64,000 bases of DNA. It comes from Rhodoluna sp. (lineage in GTDB: Bacteria; Actinomycetota; Actinomycetes; Actinomycetales; Microbacteriaceae). The translations under genes and the position numbers were made by a program. The stretch spans positions 1-64,000 of the forward strand of contig JAHEBZ010000001.1 in NCBI GenBank assembly GCA_024641985.1, read 5' to 3'. Shown piece after piece: positions 39,688 to 50,791 of this stretch. The stretch's first letter is position 1, and each line of letters opens with the position of its first letter. The notes beneath the pieces were generated by a model that was not told where the DNA came from, searched no databases, and worked only from the letters and a program-made list of their open reading frames with translations.

Positions 39688-40179
39688 ATGGCTAAGAACG
39701 AAATCGTAGAAGACGTAGTAGCTCCAGAGAGCTACACCACCGAGACTCCAGCTGCCAAGGCAGCACCGGCTAAGTCACGTGGCCCACTAACCACTCCAGG
39801 CGCTGGCCTTGGTCGCCGCAAGCAGGCAATTGCTCGCGTGCGCATCGTTCCAGGCACCGGAGTCATCAAGGTTAACGGCCGTGCGCTTGAAGACTACTTC
39901 CCAAACAAGTTGCACCAGCAGCTAATCACCGACCCATTCACCGTTCTTGACCTAAAGGGTGCTTACGACGTAATCGCTCGCATCTCAGGCGGCGGCTCGG
40001 CTGGTCAGGCTGGCGCACTTCGTCTAGGCATTGCTCGTTCATTGAACGAGATCGACCGCGACAACAACCGCCCAACCCTTAAGAAGGCTGGCTTCCTAAA
40101 GCGCGACCCACGTGTCATCGAGCGCAAGAAGGCCGGTCTCAAGAAGGCACGTAAGGCTTCTCAGTTCTCGAAGCGTTAA
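39688..40179 (+). CDS. rpsI: 30S ribosomal protein S9
   Basis: [31 protein letters not shown]...[28 protein letters not shown]. Confidence 0.99.
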   Translation: MAKNEIVEDVVAPESYTTETPAAKAAPAKSRGPLTTPGAGLGRRKQAIARVRIVPGTGVIKVNGRALEDYFPNKLHQQLITDPFTVLDLKGAYDVIARISGGGSAGQAGALRLGIARSLNEIDRDNNRPTLKKAGFLKRDPRVIERKKAGLKKARKASQFSKR

Positions 40180-40217
40180 TCCTTCGCTTCACGCGCTGGC
40201 TTCGCTAGTCTTCACTT

Positions 40218-41564
40218 ATGGCTCGACTATTTGGCACCGATGGTGTTCGTGGTTTAGCCAACCGTGACTTGACTGTCGAGATGGCATTGCAGATCGCTCA
40301 GGCGGCCGCAATCGTTCTCGGTTCAGAGGCCCGCAGCCGTGGCATCAAACCTAAAGCCGTTATCGGCCGCGACCCCCGAATCTCTGGGGAGTTCCTTGCA
40401 GCAGCAGTTGCAGCGGGGCTCTCGAGTTCGGGGGTTGACGTTTTTGATGCCGGTGTTCTGCCCACCCCGGCCACCGCCTTTCTAACTGCCGACCTCGATG
40501 CCGATTTTGGTGTCATGATTTCGGCTTCGCACAATGCGGCCCCCGATAACGGCATCAAAATCTTTGCCCGCGGCGGCCACAAGCTTGATGATTCGATCGA
40601 AGAGGCCATCGAAGCGGCAATGGCCGGCGAAAAGCTGGCCCCGATTGGCGCAGGCGTTGGCCACGTTAGTCGGTTTGCCGATGCCGAAGATCGCTACATC
40701 GTGCACCTGCTCAAGTCTTTGCCTAATCGCCTCGATGGCCTAAAGATTGTGCTCGATTGCGCACACGGCGCCGCTGCCGGGGTTTCGCCCGAAGTGTTTG
40801 TTGATGCCGGCGCAAAGGTAATTGTGATTGGCGCCGAACCCGATGGCCTCAACATCAACGATGGCTATGGCTCGACCCACCTGAGTGCCCTGCAAACGGC
40901 TGTGCTTGAAAACGGCGCAGACCTTGGCATTGCGCACGATGGCGATGCCGACCGCTGCCTGGCGGTTGACCACACCGGTGCCATTGTTGATGGCGATCAA
41001 ATTATGGCAATTTTGGCGTTGTCGCTAAAAGAGCGCGGGCAGCTTGCTCGCAACACGTTGGTTGCCACCGTGATGAGCAACCTGGGCCTCAAGATTGCCA
41101 TGCAAGAAAATGGCATCAACATGATCGAAACCAAGGTTGGCGATCGCTATGTGCTCGAAGAGATTCGCGCCGGCGGCTACACCCTTGGCGGCGAGCAATC
41201 GGGTCACGTTATTTTTAGCCAATATGCCACCACCGGCGATGGCATTTTGACCGGCCTAAAAATTGGTGCCGAGGTGGCTCGAACCAAAAAGACTTTGGCC
41301 GAGCTTGCTTCTGCCATGAAGGTTTACCCCCAGGTTCTAATCAACGTAAAGGGTGTTGACAAGACTCGGGTTGATTCGAACCAAGCGGTGCAGGCGGTTG
41401 TGGCCGAGGCCGAGGCCGATCTGCATGGCAGTGGCCGTGTGCTGCTGCGAGCATCGGGCACCGAGGCTCTTGTTCGAGTGATGGTTGAAGCCGCCGATGA
41501 AGGCACCGCGCAAAGCTGGGCCGAGCGCATTTCCCGCGTGGTTGAAGTCGAACTAAAACCCTAA
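40218..41564 (+). CDS. glmM: Phosphoglucosamine mutase
   Basis: [30 protein letters not shown]...[19 protein letters not shown]. Confidence 0.98.
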   Translation: MARLFGTDGVRGLANRDLTVEMALQIAQAAAIVLGSEARSRGIKPKAVIGRDPRISGEFLAAAVAAGLSSSGVDVFDAGVLPTPATAFLTADLDADFGVMISASHNAAPDNGIKIFARGGHKLDDSIEEAIEAAMAGEKLAPIGAGVGHVSRFADAEDRYIVHLLKSLPNRLDGLKIVLDCAHGAAAGVSPEVFVDAGAKVIVIGAEPDGLNINDGYGSTHLSALQTAVLENGADLGIAHDGDADRCLAVDHTGAIVDGDQIMAILALSLKERGQLARNTLVATVMSNLGLKIAMQENGINMIETKVGDRYVLEEIRAGGYTLGGEQSGHVIFSQYATTGDGILTGLKIGAEVARTKKTLAELASAMKVYPQVLINVKGVDKTRVDSNQAVQAVVAEAEADLHGSGRVLLRASGTEALVRVMVEAADEGTAQSWAERISRVVEVELKP

Positions 41565-42523
41565 AGTTTGCGCAGCAAAACCGATTCGACGGTGTGGTTG
41601 GTGCCCTTGCGAAGCACCAGGGTGGCACGGTTTCGGGTTGGCAATATGTTTTGAATCAGGTTTGGCAAGTTGATGGTTTGCCAAATCTCGTTTGCACGAG
41701 CCAGGGCCTTATCAAAGGGCATTTCGGCATAACGGTGAAAATATGATGCTGGGTTAGTAAAGGCCGAATCGCGCAATTTTTCGAATCTCTTGATAAACCA
41801 AGAGTTCAAATTATGGGCTTCGGCATCGACATAAATTTTGAAGTCGAAATAATCGCTTAGTGCCAGCTCTTGACCCGCGCCAGGTGCCTGCAACACATTC
41901 AAACCCTCAACGATCAAAACATCGGGCGCGTGCACCACGATGGTTTCGCCTTCAACGATGTCGTAGCTGAGGTGCGAATAAACCGGAGCCTCAACCTCTG
42001 CCGCACCCGACTTCACATCGGCAACGAACTTCAAGAGGGCAAGCCGATCATAGGATTCTGGAAACCCCTTGCGAGCCATGAGGCCGCGCTTCTCTAGCTC
42101 GGCGTTCGCAAACAGAAAACCATCGGTGGTGATGAGTTCAACCCGAGGGGTGCCCTCCCAACGGCTTAGAAGTTCTTTGAGCAAGCGCGACACGGTTGAT
42201 TTGCCAACGGCCACCGAACCGGCAACGCCAATGATGAACGGTGTGCGGCCGGCGCGCTCACCCATGAAATCGCTTGTTGCGCTGTGCAGCTTTTGGGTTT
42301 CGGCAACATACAGGTTTAGCAGGCGGCTGAGCGGCAAGTAGACATCGGTGACTTCTTTGATGTCGAGAAAGTCGCCGAGGCCACGAATCTGCTGAATTTC
42401 GGCTTCGGTTAGCGGCAATTCGGTGGCGTGACCTAGCTCGGCCCAATCGGCGCGCGAAATTTCTACGAAGGGGCTTAGTTGATTGCCCGAATCGATGTTG
42501 TTGCCCGCCTGTGCTGCGCTCAC
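41561..42523 (-). CDS. coaA: Type I pantothenate kinase
   Basis: [29 protein letters not shown]...[32 protein letters not shown]. Confidence 0.98.
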   Translation of the reverse strand: MSAAQAGNNIDSGNQLSPFVEISRADWAELGHATELPLTEAEIQQIRGLGDFLDIKEVTDVYLPLSRLLNLYVAETQKLHSATSDFMGERAGRTPFIIGVAGSVAVGKSTVSRLLKELLSRWEGTPRVELITTDGFLFANAELEKRGLMARKGFPESYDRLALLKFVADVKSGAAEVEAPVYSHLSYDIVEGETIVVHAPDVLIVEGLNVLQAPGAGQELALSDYFDFKIYVDAEAHNLNSWFIKRFEKLRDSAFTNPASYFHRYAEMPFDKALARANEIWQTINLPNLIQNILPTRNRATLVLRKGTNHTVESVLLRKL

Positions 42524-42552
42524 AAGTAGCCATTCTGCCGTAAATTAGAAGC

Positions 42553-44409
42553 ATGTGTGGAATCGTTGGTTATGTAGGCCCGAAGTCAACCCTTGATGTT
42601 CTTCTCGGCGGCTTGCGCCGCCTCGAATACCGCGGCTATGACTCGGCCGGTGTTTCGGTTATCGCCAACGGCGGCGGCCTCGAAACCCGCAAAAAAGCTG
42701 GCAAACTTGACAACCTAATTGCCGAAATCACCAGCCACCCGTTGCCGGCCGCCAACATTGGCATTGGCCACACCCGCTGGGCAACCCACGGTGCGCCAAC
42801 CGACGGCAACGCGCACCCGCACCTTGGTGGCCCAACCAGCAAACTTTCGCTAATTCACAACGGCATAATCGAAAACTTTGCCGAGCTGAAGGCCGAGCTT
42901 GTGGCCGAAGGCACCCGGTTTGCATCAGAGACCGACTCAGAGGTTGCCGCGCACCTTATTGCGCGCGAATTTGAAGCCACCAACGACCTGCCAACCGCGT
43001 TTGCCAACGTGGTTCAGCGCTTGCACGGCGCGTTCACCATTTTGGTAATTCACGAAGACCAGCCCGATGTGGTTTTGGCGGCCCGACGCAACGCACCTTT
43101 GGTGATTGGTTTGGGCGATGGCGAAAACTTTTTGGGCTCAGATGTGGCCGCGTTTGTGGAGCACACCAAGCGCGCTATCTCGGTTGGCCAAGACGAAATT
43201 GTTAGCTTGCGAGCCGGCGAGGTTAGCATTCGCAAGTTCTCGGGCGAGCCTGTGACCCCGGTCGAATTCACCATTGACTGGGATGCCTCGGCGGCCAGCA
43301 AGGGCGGCTGGTCGAGCTTTATGGCCAAAGAAATCGCCGATCAGCCTCAGGCTGTTGCCGACACCCTGATGGGCCGCTTGGCCTCAGACGGTTCGGTTCG
43401 CCTAAGCGAAATCGATGGCCTCAGCGAGCAAGACATCTTGAACATCGATCGCATCGTCATGGTTGCCTGTGGCACCGCCGCCTATGCCTGTGATGTTGCC
43501 AAGTATGCAATCGAAAAGTTCTCGCGCATTCCGGTGCAGGTAGAGCTTTCGCACGAGTTTCGCTATCGCGACCCGATCGTAACGCCAAACACATTGATTG
43601 TGGCCGTAAGCCAATCGGGTGAAACCATGGACACCCTGATGGCTACTAGATACGCCAAAGAGGCGGGCGCCAAGGTGCTTGCTATCTGCAACACCCAGGG
43701 TGCAACTCTGGCTCGCGAATCAGACGCCGTGATCTACACCCACGCCGGCCCAGAGGTTGCGGTTGCATCGACCAAGGCCCTGGTTGCGCAAATCACAGCC
43801 GGCTACCTGCTGGCTTTGTTTTTGGCTGCCGGCCGCGGCGCAATGCCAAAGGCCGAGCTAGCGCGACTTGGCCAAGAGCTGTTGCAAATGCCCGCGAGCG
43901 TGGCCGAGGTGCTCGAGCGCCTCGAACCTATTCGCCAACTTGGCAAAGATATGGCTGACGCCAAGTCGGTCTTGTTTCTCGGCCGCAACGTTGGTTTTCC
44001 GGTTGCCATGGAGGGTGCGCTCAAGCTCAAAGAACTCGCCTACATTCATGCCGAAGGGTTTGCAGCCGGTGAGCTAAAGCACGGCCCGATTGCGCTCATC
44101 GAAGAGGGGCAGCCGGTTATTGTGATTGTGCCTAGCCAGCGCGATGTTGACAGCCTGCACCCAAAGGTGATTTCTAACATCCAAGAAATTCGCGCCCGCG
44201 GCGCCAGAGTGATTGCCATCGCCGAAGAGGGCGACAACCAGGTTGCCGATTATGCCGAGCACGTGGTGTTTGTGCCAAAGGCCGAGTCAATATTTGCCGC
44301 GATTTTGACAGTGGTTCCGCTGCAGATTTTTGCTCTCGAGCTATCAACTGCCAAGGGCCTCGATGTTGACCAACCGCGTAACCTTGCAAAGTCTGTAACC
44401 GTCGAATAG
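42553..44409 (+). CDS. glmS: Glutamine--fructose-6-phosphate aminotransferase (isomerizing)
   Basis: MCGIVGYVGPKSTLDVLLGGLRRLEYRGYDSAGVS...DQPRNLAKSVTVE. Confidence 0.99.
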   Translation: MCGIVGYVGPKSTLDVLLGGLRRLEYRGYDSAGVSVIANGGGLETRKKAGKLDNLIAEITSHPLPAANIGIGHTRWATHGAPTDGNAHPHLGGPTSKLSLIHNGIIENFAELKAELVAEGTRFASETDSEVAAHLIAREFEATNDLPTAFANVVQRLHGAFTILVIHEDQPDVVLAARRNAPLVIGLGDGENFLGSDVAAFVEHTKRAISVGQDEIVSLRAGEVSIRKFSGEPVTPVEFTIDWDASAASKGGWSSFMAKEIADQPQAVADTLMGRLASDGSVRLSEIDGLSEQDILNIDRIVMVACGTAAYACDVAKYAIEKFSRIPVQVELSHEFRYRDPIVTPNTLIVAVSQSGETMDTLMATRYAKEAGAKVLAICNTQGATLARESDAVIYTHAGPEVAVASTKALVAQITAGYLLALFLAAGRGAMPKAELARLGQELLQMPASVAEVLERLEPIRQLGKDMADAKSVLFLGRNVGFPVAMEGALKLKELAYIHAEGFAAGELKHGPIALIEEGQPVIVIVPSQRDVDSLHPKVISNIQEIRARGARVIAIAEEGDNQVADYAEHVVFVPKAESIFAAILTVVPLQIFALELSTAKGLDVDQPRNLAKSVTVE

Positions 44410-44413
44410 CCAA

Positions 44414-44809
44414 ATGATTATCGGCGTTGGCATAGACACCGTTCAGCTGAGCCGATTTGAGGCCAAGCTGGCCGAGACGCCACGCCTAAAAGACCGATTG
44501 TTTCTCGACATCGAAACCGTTGATGCCAGCCTGCAAACACTGGCCGGCCGCTTTGCCGCCAAAGAAGCGGTTATCAAGGCACTTGCCGGTGACCCGGGCA
44601 TTGAGTGGCACGGCATCGAAGTTGGCAAAGAATCAACCGGAAAACCGGTTATTTGGCTGCACGGCTCGACGGCTAAAGTTGCACTTAGGGCCGGCATTCG
44701 CAAGCTTCATGTTTCGATCAGCCACGATGGCAACCACGCGGTAGCCTTTGTGGTTGCCGAGGGCGCCGCAGAACATTCGACAGAGTCAAACCAGGGAGGT
44801 GCGCTTTGA
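44414..44809 (+). CDS. acpS: Holo-[acyl-carrier-protein] synthase
   Basis: MIIGVGIDTVQLSRFEAKLAETPRLKDRLF...RFAAKEAVIKAL. Confidence 0.95.
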   Translation: MIIGVGIDTVQLSRFEAKLAETPRLKDRLFLDIETVDASLQTLAGRFAAKEAVIKALAGDPGIEWHGIEVGKESTGKPVIWLHGSTAKVALRAGIRKLHVSISHDGNHAVAFVVAEGAAEHSTESNQGGAL

Positions 44810-45918
44810 GAGAGCTAATTATTGATCTCGATGCAGTGGCCGCCAACCTGGCCACCATGCGTGCCCGCGTGGGCAAGGCTTTGGTGCTTGGCGTGGTGAA
44901 GGCAAACGCATATGGCCACGGCATGATTCAGGTGGCGCGCAAACTCGAGGCAGCCGGCGTTGACTATCTTGGTGTCGCCGACATCGATGAGGCCCTTGAG
45001 CTTCGCGAAGCCTCGATCGATCTGCCTATTTTGGCTTGGCTGCACGACCCTCAGCAAAATTTTGTTCGCGCGGTCGATGCCGGAATCGAACTCGGTGTAG
45101 CCAACATTGCTCAGGTCGAGGCAATCGCCAAGGCGGCCGAACACCTTGGTCGCGTGGCCCGCATCCATTTAAAAATAGACACCGGGCTTGGCCGAAACGG
45201 CGCAAGCGAGCAGCAGTGGCCGCAACTTTTGCAAACCGTGCACGGCTTGGTTGCCGAGGGCTTTGTTCAGGTAGTCGGAATTTTTAGCCACCTTTCGTGC
45301 ACCACAGAGGCCGATGATTTAGCCCAAATTGTGCGGTTCGATAAGGCTGTTGAGCAGGCTCGAGCCGCGGGTGTTGAATTTGAGCTTCGCCACCTCACCG
45401 CCAGCGACGGTTCGATCAAATACCCGCAGGCTCACTATGAGATGGTTCGCATCGGGGTTGCGCTCTATGGTCTTTCGCCGTTCGAAGAGAACAGCGCGGC
45501 CGACTTTAATTTGCGCCCGGCAATGACTGCAACCGCCAAGGTTTCGCTAGTGAAGCGGGTTGAGGCCGGCGAGGGGGTTAGCTATGGCTACCTGCACCGA
45601 ACCGTTTCGCAGAGCACTTTGGCGCTGATTGCGGTTGGCTATGCCGAGGGGTTGCCTCGCGCCGCGAGCGGCAAGGCCAAGGTGAGCATCAAGGGCAAAA
45701 CCTACGATGTGAACAGCCGTGTGGCCATGGATCAGTTTGTGCTCGATGTTGGCAACGACAGCGTGAAGGCCGGCGATCTTGTGACAATTTTTGGCGACCC
45801 AGCCTCGGGCGTGCCATCAGCCGACGATTTGGCGGCAGCTTGCGGCACCATCAACTATGAAATTGTGACCCGCATGGGCGGCCGTTTTAAGCGCAGCTAT
45901 TTGGGCGAAGAGGTCTGA
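44806..45918 (+). CDS. alr: Alanine racemase
   Basis: IIDLDAVAANLATMRARVGKALVLGVVKANAYGHGMIQVARKLEAAGVDYLGVADIDEALELR. Confidence 0.98.
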   Translation: MRELIIDLDAVAANLATMRARVGKALVLGVVKANAYGHGMIQVARKLEAAGVDYLGVADIDEALELREASIDLPILAWLHDPQQNFVRAVDAGIELGVANIAQVEAIAKAAEHLGRVARIHLKIDTGLGRNGASEQQWPQLLQTVHGLVAEGFVQVVGIFSHLSCTTEADDLAQIVRFDKAVEQARAAGVEFELRHLTASDGSIKYPQAHYEMVRIGVALYGLSPFEENSAADFNLRPAMTATAKVSLVKRVEAGEGVSYGYLHRTVSQSTLALIAVGYAEGLPRAASGKAKVSIKGKTYDVNSRVAMDQFVLDVGNDSVKAGDLVTIFGDPASGVPSADDLAAACGTINYEIVTRMGGRFKRSYLGEEV

Positions 45919-46385
45919 TGAGCTCGCGCGTGATTGCCAAGCTCAACATCGAAACCCCCGAAGAAATGCACGCTTTGGGCGAGCGATTGGCTCAAATTTT
46001 TAGAGCCGGTGACCTGATTTTGTTGACCGGCCCGTTGGGTGCCGGCAAGACCACCATGACCCGCGGGGTTGGCGAAGCACTAGGCGCCATTGGCAATGTT
46101 TCGAGCCCCACTTTTGTGTTGGCTCGCACCCACAAGTGCGTTGGCGGCCCAGATTTGGTGCACGTTGATGCCTATCGGCTCACCAGCGCAGCCGAACTCG
46201 ACGACCTAGACATCGATTTTGCTAACTCAATAACTCTGGTCGAGTGGGGCAAAGGCCTCACAGATGGCATCACCGAAGATTGGCTCGACATCGAAATCGA
46301 ACGCGATCACACCGGCGATTCTGAAACGAGAGCGGTCTTGATTAGCGCATACGGAGACCGATGGGCAGGGGTGAGCTTCGAATGA
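45918..46385 (+). CDS. tsaE: tRNA t6A biosynthesis ATPase TsaE
   Basis: LILLTGPLGAGKTTMTRGVGEALGAIGNVSSPTFVLARTH. Confidence 0.97.
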   Translation: MSSRVIAKLNIETPEEMHALGERLAQIFRAGDLILLTGPLGAGKTTMTRGVGEALGAIGNVSSPTFVLARTHKCVGGPDLVHVDAYRLTSAAELDDLDIDFANSITLVEWGKGLTDGITEDWLDIEIERDHTGDSETRAVLISAYGDRWAGVSFE

Positions 46386-47077
46386 GTTACACGCTCGCAA
46401 TCGACACCTCGGCCGGCACCAGTGTTTCGCTGCACCAAGGCGGCAAACTGATTGCCGAAGTTGAATATCTAGAAAACATGAAGCACGCCGAACGCATCGG
46501 CTCGTCGATAGCCGAGGTTCTAAAAGTGGCCGGGGTTGAGGCAAATCGGGTTGGAGCGGTTGTGGTTGGCCGTGGGCCCGCGCCCTTCACGGGGCTGCGC
46601 ATTGGCATTGCAGCCGGCATGATGTTTGCCGAGGGTAGTGGCGCAAAACTCTTTGGCGTGGTTAGCCTCGATGCAATTGCTAAGGCCGCACTCGAGGGCA
46701 CAGCCGCCGATGGCTCATCGGGCCAGCCGCTTGCCGCATTGGTTTCGGCCGAAACCCCGCTTTTGGTTACCGCCGATGCCCGCCGCAGCGAGGTTTATTG
46801 GGCGCTCTATTCGGGGCTCACATCAAACGGTGTTGCCATTTGCATCGAAGGCCCCGGGGTGATCAAGCCGGCTGCGCTTGAGGCAATGCTGCAAGAGCGC
46901 AATATTCAGGTTCAACGAACCAGTTTGCCCATCGCTGCTCGTCAGCTAACAGCCTTGTTCGAAGCGCAACTTGGTGATGGTTCTGCAAACACCGATGTAA
47001 CCGCGCTCTATTTGCGCGAAGCCGATGCAACCGTGCCGCGCGATCTTCGCGAAGCCGGCAAGAAGGTTAGCGGATGA
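46382..47077 (+). CDS. tsaB: tRNA t6A biosynthesis protein TsaB
   Basis: [83 protein letters not shown]. Confidence 0.96.
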   Translation: MSYTLAIDTSAGTSVSLHQGGKLIAEVEYLENMKHAERIGSSIAEVLKVAGVEANRVGAVVVGRGPAPFTGLRIGIAAGMMFAEGSGAKLFGVVSLDAIAKAALEGTAADGSSGQPLAALVSAETPLLVTADARRSEVYWALYSGLTSNGVAICIEGPGVIKPAALEAMLQERNIQVQRTSLPIAARQLTALFEAQLGDGSANTDVTALYLREADATVPRDLREAGKKVSG

Positions 47078-48585
47078 GTGCAGCGGCCATCAGGCTTGCC
47101 CAAGAGGCAGACCTCGACAACATCATGACGCTCGAGCACGAGTGTTTTGCCACCGACGCATGGTCACGCGGCAACATGCACCTCGAGCTCATGGCTCACC
47201 ACACCACCTATGCGGTCATCTATGAGGGTGAGCGGCTCATTGCCTATGCTGGGCTGAGCAAGGTGCCCGGCAGTGACCAAAGCGATATTCAAACCATCGC
47301 AGTTGCGCCGGCCGCAAGAGGGCGAGGGCTTGGCAAGGCGCTAATGTTGCACCTCATCGCCGAGGCTCGCAAACAGCATGCCAACGACATGTTTCTTGAG
47401 GTTCGCGCCGATAACCCGGTTGCTCAGGCCCTCTATTTGGGCTTGGGTTTCGAGCACATCGACACCCGCAAAAACTATTACCAACCCGATGGCATCGATG
47501 CCTGGGTGATGCGCCTTCAATTTGCCAAGGCCAGCGTTGGCCGCGAGCCGATTGTGCTTGGCATCGAATCTTCGTGCGATGAAACAGGGGTTGGCATTGT
47601 GCGTGGCAACACCCTGTTGGCCAACGTTATTTCAAGCAGCATGGATGAGCACGCGCGCTTTGGCGGAGTGGTTCCCGAGATCGCTGCGCGGGCACACCTC
47701 GAAGCCTTGCAACCGACTTTGCGCGAGGCGTTGCGACAGGCAAATTTGAGCCTGCAAGACATCGATGCGATTGCCGTAACCAATGGCCCAGGCCTTGGCG
47801 GTGCCCTAATGGTTGGCATCGGTGCGGCCAAGGCGCTCGCCGTTTCGCTCAACAAGCCCATCTATGCCGTGAACCACCTGGTTGGCCACGTTGGTGTAGA
47901 TATTCTCGAGCGCGGCAAGCTAGAAACCCCGACCATCGCGCTGCTGGTGAGCGGCGGGCACACATCGTTGCTGTTGGTGCGCGACCTGCTGACCGATGTT
48001 GAACTGCTTGGTGAAACCATCGATGATGCCGCTGGCGAGGCCTTCGACAAAGTTGCTCGAGTGCTTGGGCTCAAATATCCGGGTGGCCCCGAAATCGATC
48101 GTGCCGCCGCCTCGGGTAACCCAAAGGCCATTAGGTTCCCAAGGGGTTTGACCCAGCCAAAAGATATGCAGAAGCATCGCTATGACTTCAGTTTTTCGGG
48201 TCTAAAGACCGCGGTGGCACGATGGGTAGAGGTTGCCGAGGCCAAGGGTGAACCGTTTAGCGTTGCCAATGTTGCCGCCAGCTTTAGAGAGGCCGTAGTA
48301 GACGTTTTGGTGACCAAGGCGGTTAACGCCTGCGTTGCCCACGGTGTTCCTCGGTTGTTGCTTGGCGGCGGCGTGGTTGCCAACGCCCGGCTTCGCGAGG
48401 TTGCCGAACAGCGCTGTGCCGAGCACGGCATCGAACTGCGAATTCCGGCGTTTAACCTTTGCACCGATAACGGCGCCATGATCGCCACGCTTGGCGCTCA
48501 ACTAATCATGGCCGGTCGCCAGCCATCATCATTGAACTTTGGTTCAGAATCGACCCTGCCGGTCACCACGGTTCAAAGTTTGTAG
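47074..48585 (+). CDS. tsaD: Bifunctional RimI-like GNAT acetyltransferase (N-terminal) / TsaD t6A synthase (C-terminal) fusion
   Basis: Residues 1-~150: [20 protein letters not shown]...[62 protein letters not shown]; remainder: [19 protein letters not shown]...VNHLVGHVG...[12 protein letters not shown]. Confidence 0.96.
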   Translation: MSAAAIRLAQEADLDNIMTLEHECFATDAWSRGNMHLELMAHHTTYAVIYEGERLIAYAGLSKVPGSDQSDIQTIAVAPAARGRGLGKALMLHLIAEARKQHANDMFLEVRADNPVAQALYLGLGFEHIDTRKNYYQPDGIDAWVMRLQFAKASVGREPIVLGIESSCDETGVGIVRGNTLLANVISSSMDEHARFGGVVPEIAARAHLEALQPTLREALRQANLSLQDIDAIAVTNGPGLGGALMVGIGAAKALAVSLNKPIYAVNHLVGHVGVDILERGKLETPTIALLVSGGHTSLLLVRDLLTDVELLGETIDDAAGEAFDKVARVLGLKYPGGPEIDRAAASGNPKAIRFPRGLTQPKDMQKHRYDFSFSGLKTAVARWVEVAEAKGEPFSVANVAASFREAVVDVLVTKAVNACVAHGVPRLLLGGGVVANARLREVAEQRCAEHGIELRIPAFNLCTDNGAMIATLGAQLIMAGRQPSSLNFGSESTLPVTTVQSL

Positions 48586-48702
48586 TCGCCGCTGCGGCGC
48601 AAATCTCCTAGCCCGCTCGCAGGTTAGATTCAGCAATCTCTCAGACACCGCTGGTCAACTTGTCTCGAGCCCAATAAAGGGCGAAACCCAAGGAGATTCA
48701 AA

Positions 48703-49176
48703 ATGGCAGAAAAGAACGAAGCCCCAGAGGTAGTTGCCGACGAGGTTATCGAGGCACCAAAGGCAAAGTTTGACTTTGCCAAACTCAACACTCTTTCGGT
48801 TGTCTCGCTGGCAACCGCAGTCACCGGTTTCGGTGCTGTTGCCGGTGTGATCACCGGTCACATTTCGCTTGCCCAAATCAAAAAGACCGCCGAGTCTGGC
48901 CGTGGCATGGCAATCGCCGGCATCGCGGTTGGTTATGCGGTCATCGGCTTCTGGATTCTCTCGACCGTGTTCTGGGCAGCTGCCGGAATCTGGGGTCTAA
49001 ACCACCTCGGTGAGGGCATGCAAAACGGCTACGGTTTTGGTGGCGGCTTTGGCGATCGCGATGGCGGCATGGGTGGCCAAATGAATGGCGGCCAGGTCAA
49101 CGGCGGTCAGGGTTTTCAGATGCCTGAGATGCCTGGCAACATGATGACCGACGGCACCACCACTCAAAACAACTAG
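48703..49176 (+). CDS. DUF4190-type small membrane protein with Gly/Met/Gln-rich C-terminus
   Basis: LATAVTGFGAVAGVITGHISLAQIKKTAESGRGMAIAGIAVGYAVIGFWI (DUF4190 pattern) then GGGFGDRDGGMGGQMNGGQVNGGQGFQMPEMPGNM. Confidence 0.85.
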   Translation: MAEKNEAPEVVADEVIEAPKAKFDFAKLNTLSVVSLATAVTGFGAVAGVITGHISLAQIKKTAESGRGMAIAGIAVGYAVIGFWILSTVFWAAAGIWGLNHLGEGMQNGYGFGGGFGDRDGGMGGQMNGGQVNGGQGFQMPEMPGNMMTDGTTTQNN

Positions 49177-49198
49177 GTTCGGTTTTGCCAGAGCCCGG

Positions 49199-50401
49199 TT
49201 AGTTTAGGTTCTCGCAAATCAGCACTCGATGGGCGTCGCCCACCCTGGTAACAATCAGGGTGGCGGCGCCCTTTCCTTTGGGCGCCAACTCTTTGCGCAG
49301 TTGCTCAGGAACAATATCTGAGCCGCGCTTTTTGATCTCGAGGGTTCCGATTGAACGTTCTTTGAGATAGGCCTTTAGTTTTTTGCGATCGAAGGCCATT
49401 TCGTCGAGCAACCGGTAGCCCTTGAGCCAGGGCGAATCGATTTGTTTGGCCGAGGTTAGATAGGCGATCTGGGGAGCAAAAATGTGAGCCCCAATTTGCT
49501 CGGCCAGTTGCCCGATCAGGTGCGAACGCACCACCGAGTTATCGGGTTCGTAAACAAATTCTTGCAGTGCGCCGAGTTCGGCATCTTGGCGGGCAATCGA
49601 ATCACTGGTTATTTCGTGCTTGCCATCGGCTGCAAGCAGCAGGGCGGCGCGCTTCACGCCGGGGCGGGCCACAGCACCAAACCATAGGCCCAGTTCAACC
49701 AGGTCGCCACCAACCGAAACCCACTGGGCTTCGGCTTCGTCGGCAATTGCCTCGTGCGGGTGGCCGGGGCCAAACTTGACGCCGGTCGGTTTTTTGGCTG
49801 CGGCCTGCATCACAAAATCGAAGCTCGGCGAAAAAGCCATCGGGTCAAACTTGCGAGCTGCTCGTTCGCGAGCGGGGCCGCCTAGTTCGCGCCTGGCCGG
49901 GTCAAAAAATAGGCCACCAAATGCATCCAGGTTTAGTTCGGTCACATCGGCCTGCTGCACCTCGGCGTTGTCAAAAGGGGCCAGGTTATAGGTGGCCACT
50001 GCAGCGGTTACCTCATCTATCTCGCGGGCGTGAACCTGAATATCGAGGCTGGCAAGGGCAAGCGATTCGGCGCCGATGCCGCAGCCAAGATCGGCAACAT
50101 CGGTGATGCCAGCGTTTCGAAAACGGCCGGCGTGCAGTGCGGCAACGCTTAGGCGCGATGCCTGTTCGAGCCCTGGTTCGGTGAACAGCATGCGCGATGC
50201 GAATTCGCCAAATTTTGCCTGTGCTCGGCGGCGCAACTTGGCCTGGGTTAGCACCGCAGCCACCAGCATTGGGTTGTGCCCCTCGGCTCTCAGTTTCGAG
50301 ACCAGGCTAACCACATCGGCCTTGGCGTCAACATCTGCCACTTTGCTTAAGAGCGCTTGGCCCTCTGGCGAAAGCAGGGCAATAAAGTCTTCGCGTTCCA
50401 T
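49199..50401 (-). CDS. Class I SAM-dependent methyltransferase with THUMP-like domain
   Basis: [42 protein letters not shown]...FFDPARR; C-terminal [42 protein letters not shown]. Confidence 0.88.
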   Translation of the reverse strand: MEREDFIALLSPEGQALLSKVADVDAKADVVSLVSKLRAEGHNPMLVAAVLTQAKLRRRAQAKFGEFASRMLFTEPGLEQASRLSVAALHAGRFRNAGITDVADLGCGIGAESLALASLDIQVHAREIDEVTAAVATYNLAPFDNAEVQQADVTELNLDAFGGLFFDPARRELGGPARERAARKFDPMAFSPSFDFVMQAAAKKPTGVKFGPGHPHEAIADEAEAQWVSVGGDLVELGLWFGAVARPGVKRAALLLAADGKHEITSDSIARQDAELGALQEFVYEPDNSVVRSHLIGQLAEQIGAHIFAPQIAYLTSAKQIDSPWLKGYRLLDEMAFDRKKLKAYLKERSIGTLEIKKRGSDIVPEQLRKELAPKGKGAATLIVTRVGDAHRVLICENLN

Positions 50402-50425
50402 GCCTCAACGATACTTTGTTGCAAC

Positions 50426-50450
50426 TAGCACTCTCGGGTTTAGAGTGCTA
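50426..50450. promoter_or_regulatory. CIRCE element (HrcA operator) upstream of groES
   Basis: TAGCACTC-N9-GAGTGCTA perfect inverted repeat, canonical 9-nt spacer. Confidence 0.92.
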
Positions 50451-50489
50451 ATCTTGAAGCACCATCCGTTAGAAACAGAAGAGGGAATC

Positions 50490-50786
50490 ATGTCGGTTTC
50501 AATTAAGCCACTTGAAGATCGCATCGTTGTTCTGCCCGTAGAGGCCGAGCAGGTAACCGCTTCGGGTCTGGTTATTCCAGACACCGCAAAAGAGAAGCCA
50601 CAAGAGGCCGAGGTTATTGCCGTTGGCCCGGGTCGCGTAGACGACAAGGGTGTTCGCATTCCTGTAGACGTAAACGTAGGCGACAAGGTCATCTTCTCGA
50701 AGTATGGCGGCACCGAGCTAAAGTTCAACGGCAAAGAGTATTTGGTGCTTTCGGCACGCGATGTGCTTGCGGTAGTCGTACGCTAA
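50490..50786 (+). CDS. groES: Co-chaperonin GroES
   Basis: [54 protein letters not shown]; start set within the ORF at 50076. Confidence 0.98.
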   Translation: MSVSIKPLEDRIVVLPVEAEQVTASGLVIPDTAKEKPQEAEVIAVGPGRVDDKGVRIPVDVNVGDKVIFSKYGGTELKFNGKEYLVLSARDVLAVVVR

Positions 50787-50791
50787 GAGGT

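Noticed and set aside
50076-50489. N-terminal part of ORF 50076-50786 as an extended GroES fusion
   Set aside because: Antisense to the methyltransferase gene and contains the CIRCE operator; GroES starts at 50490.
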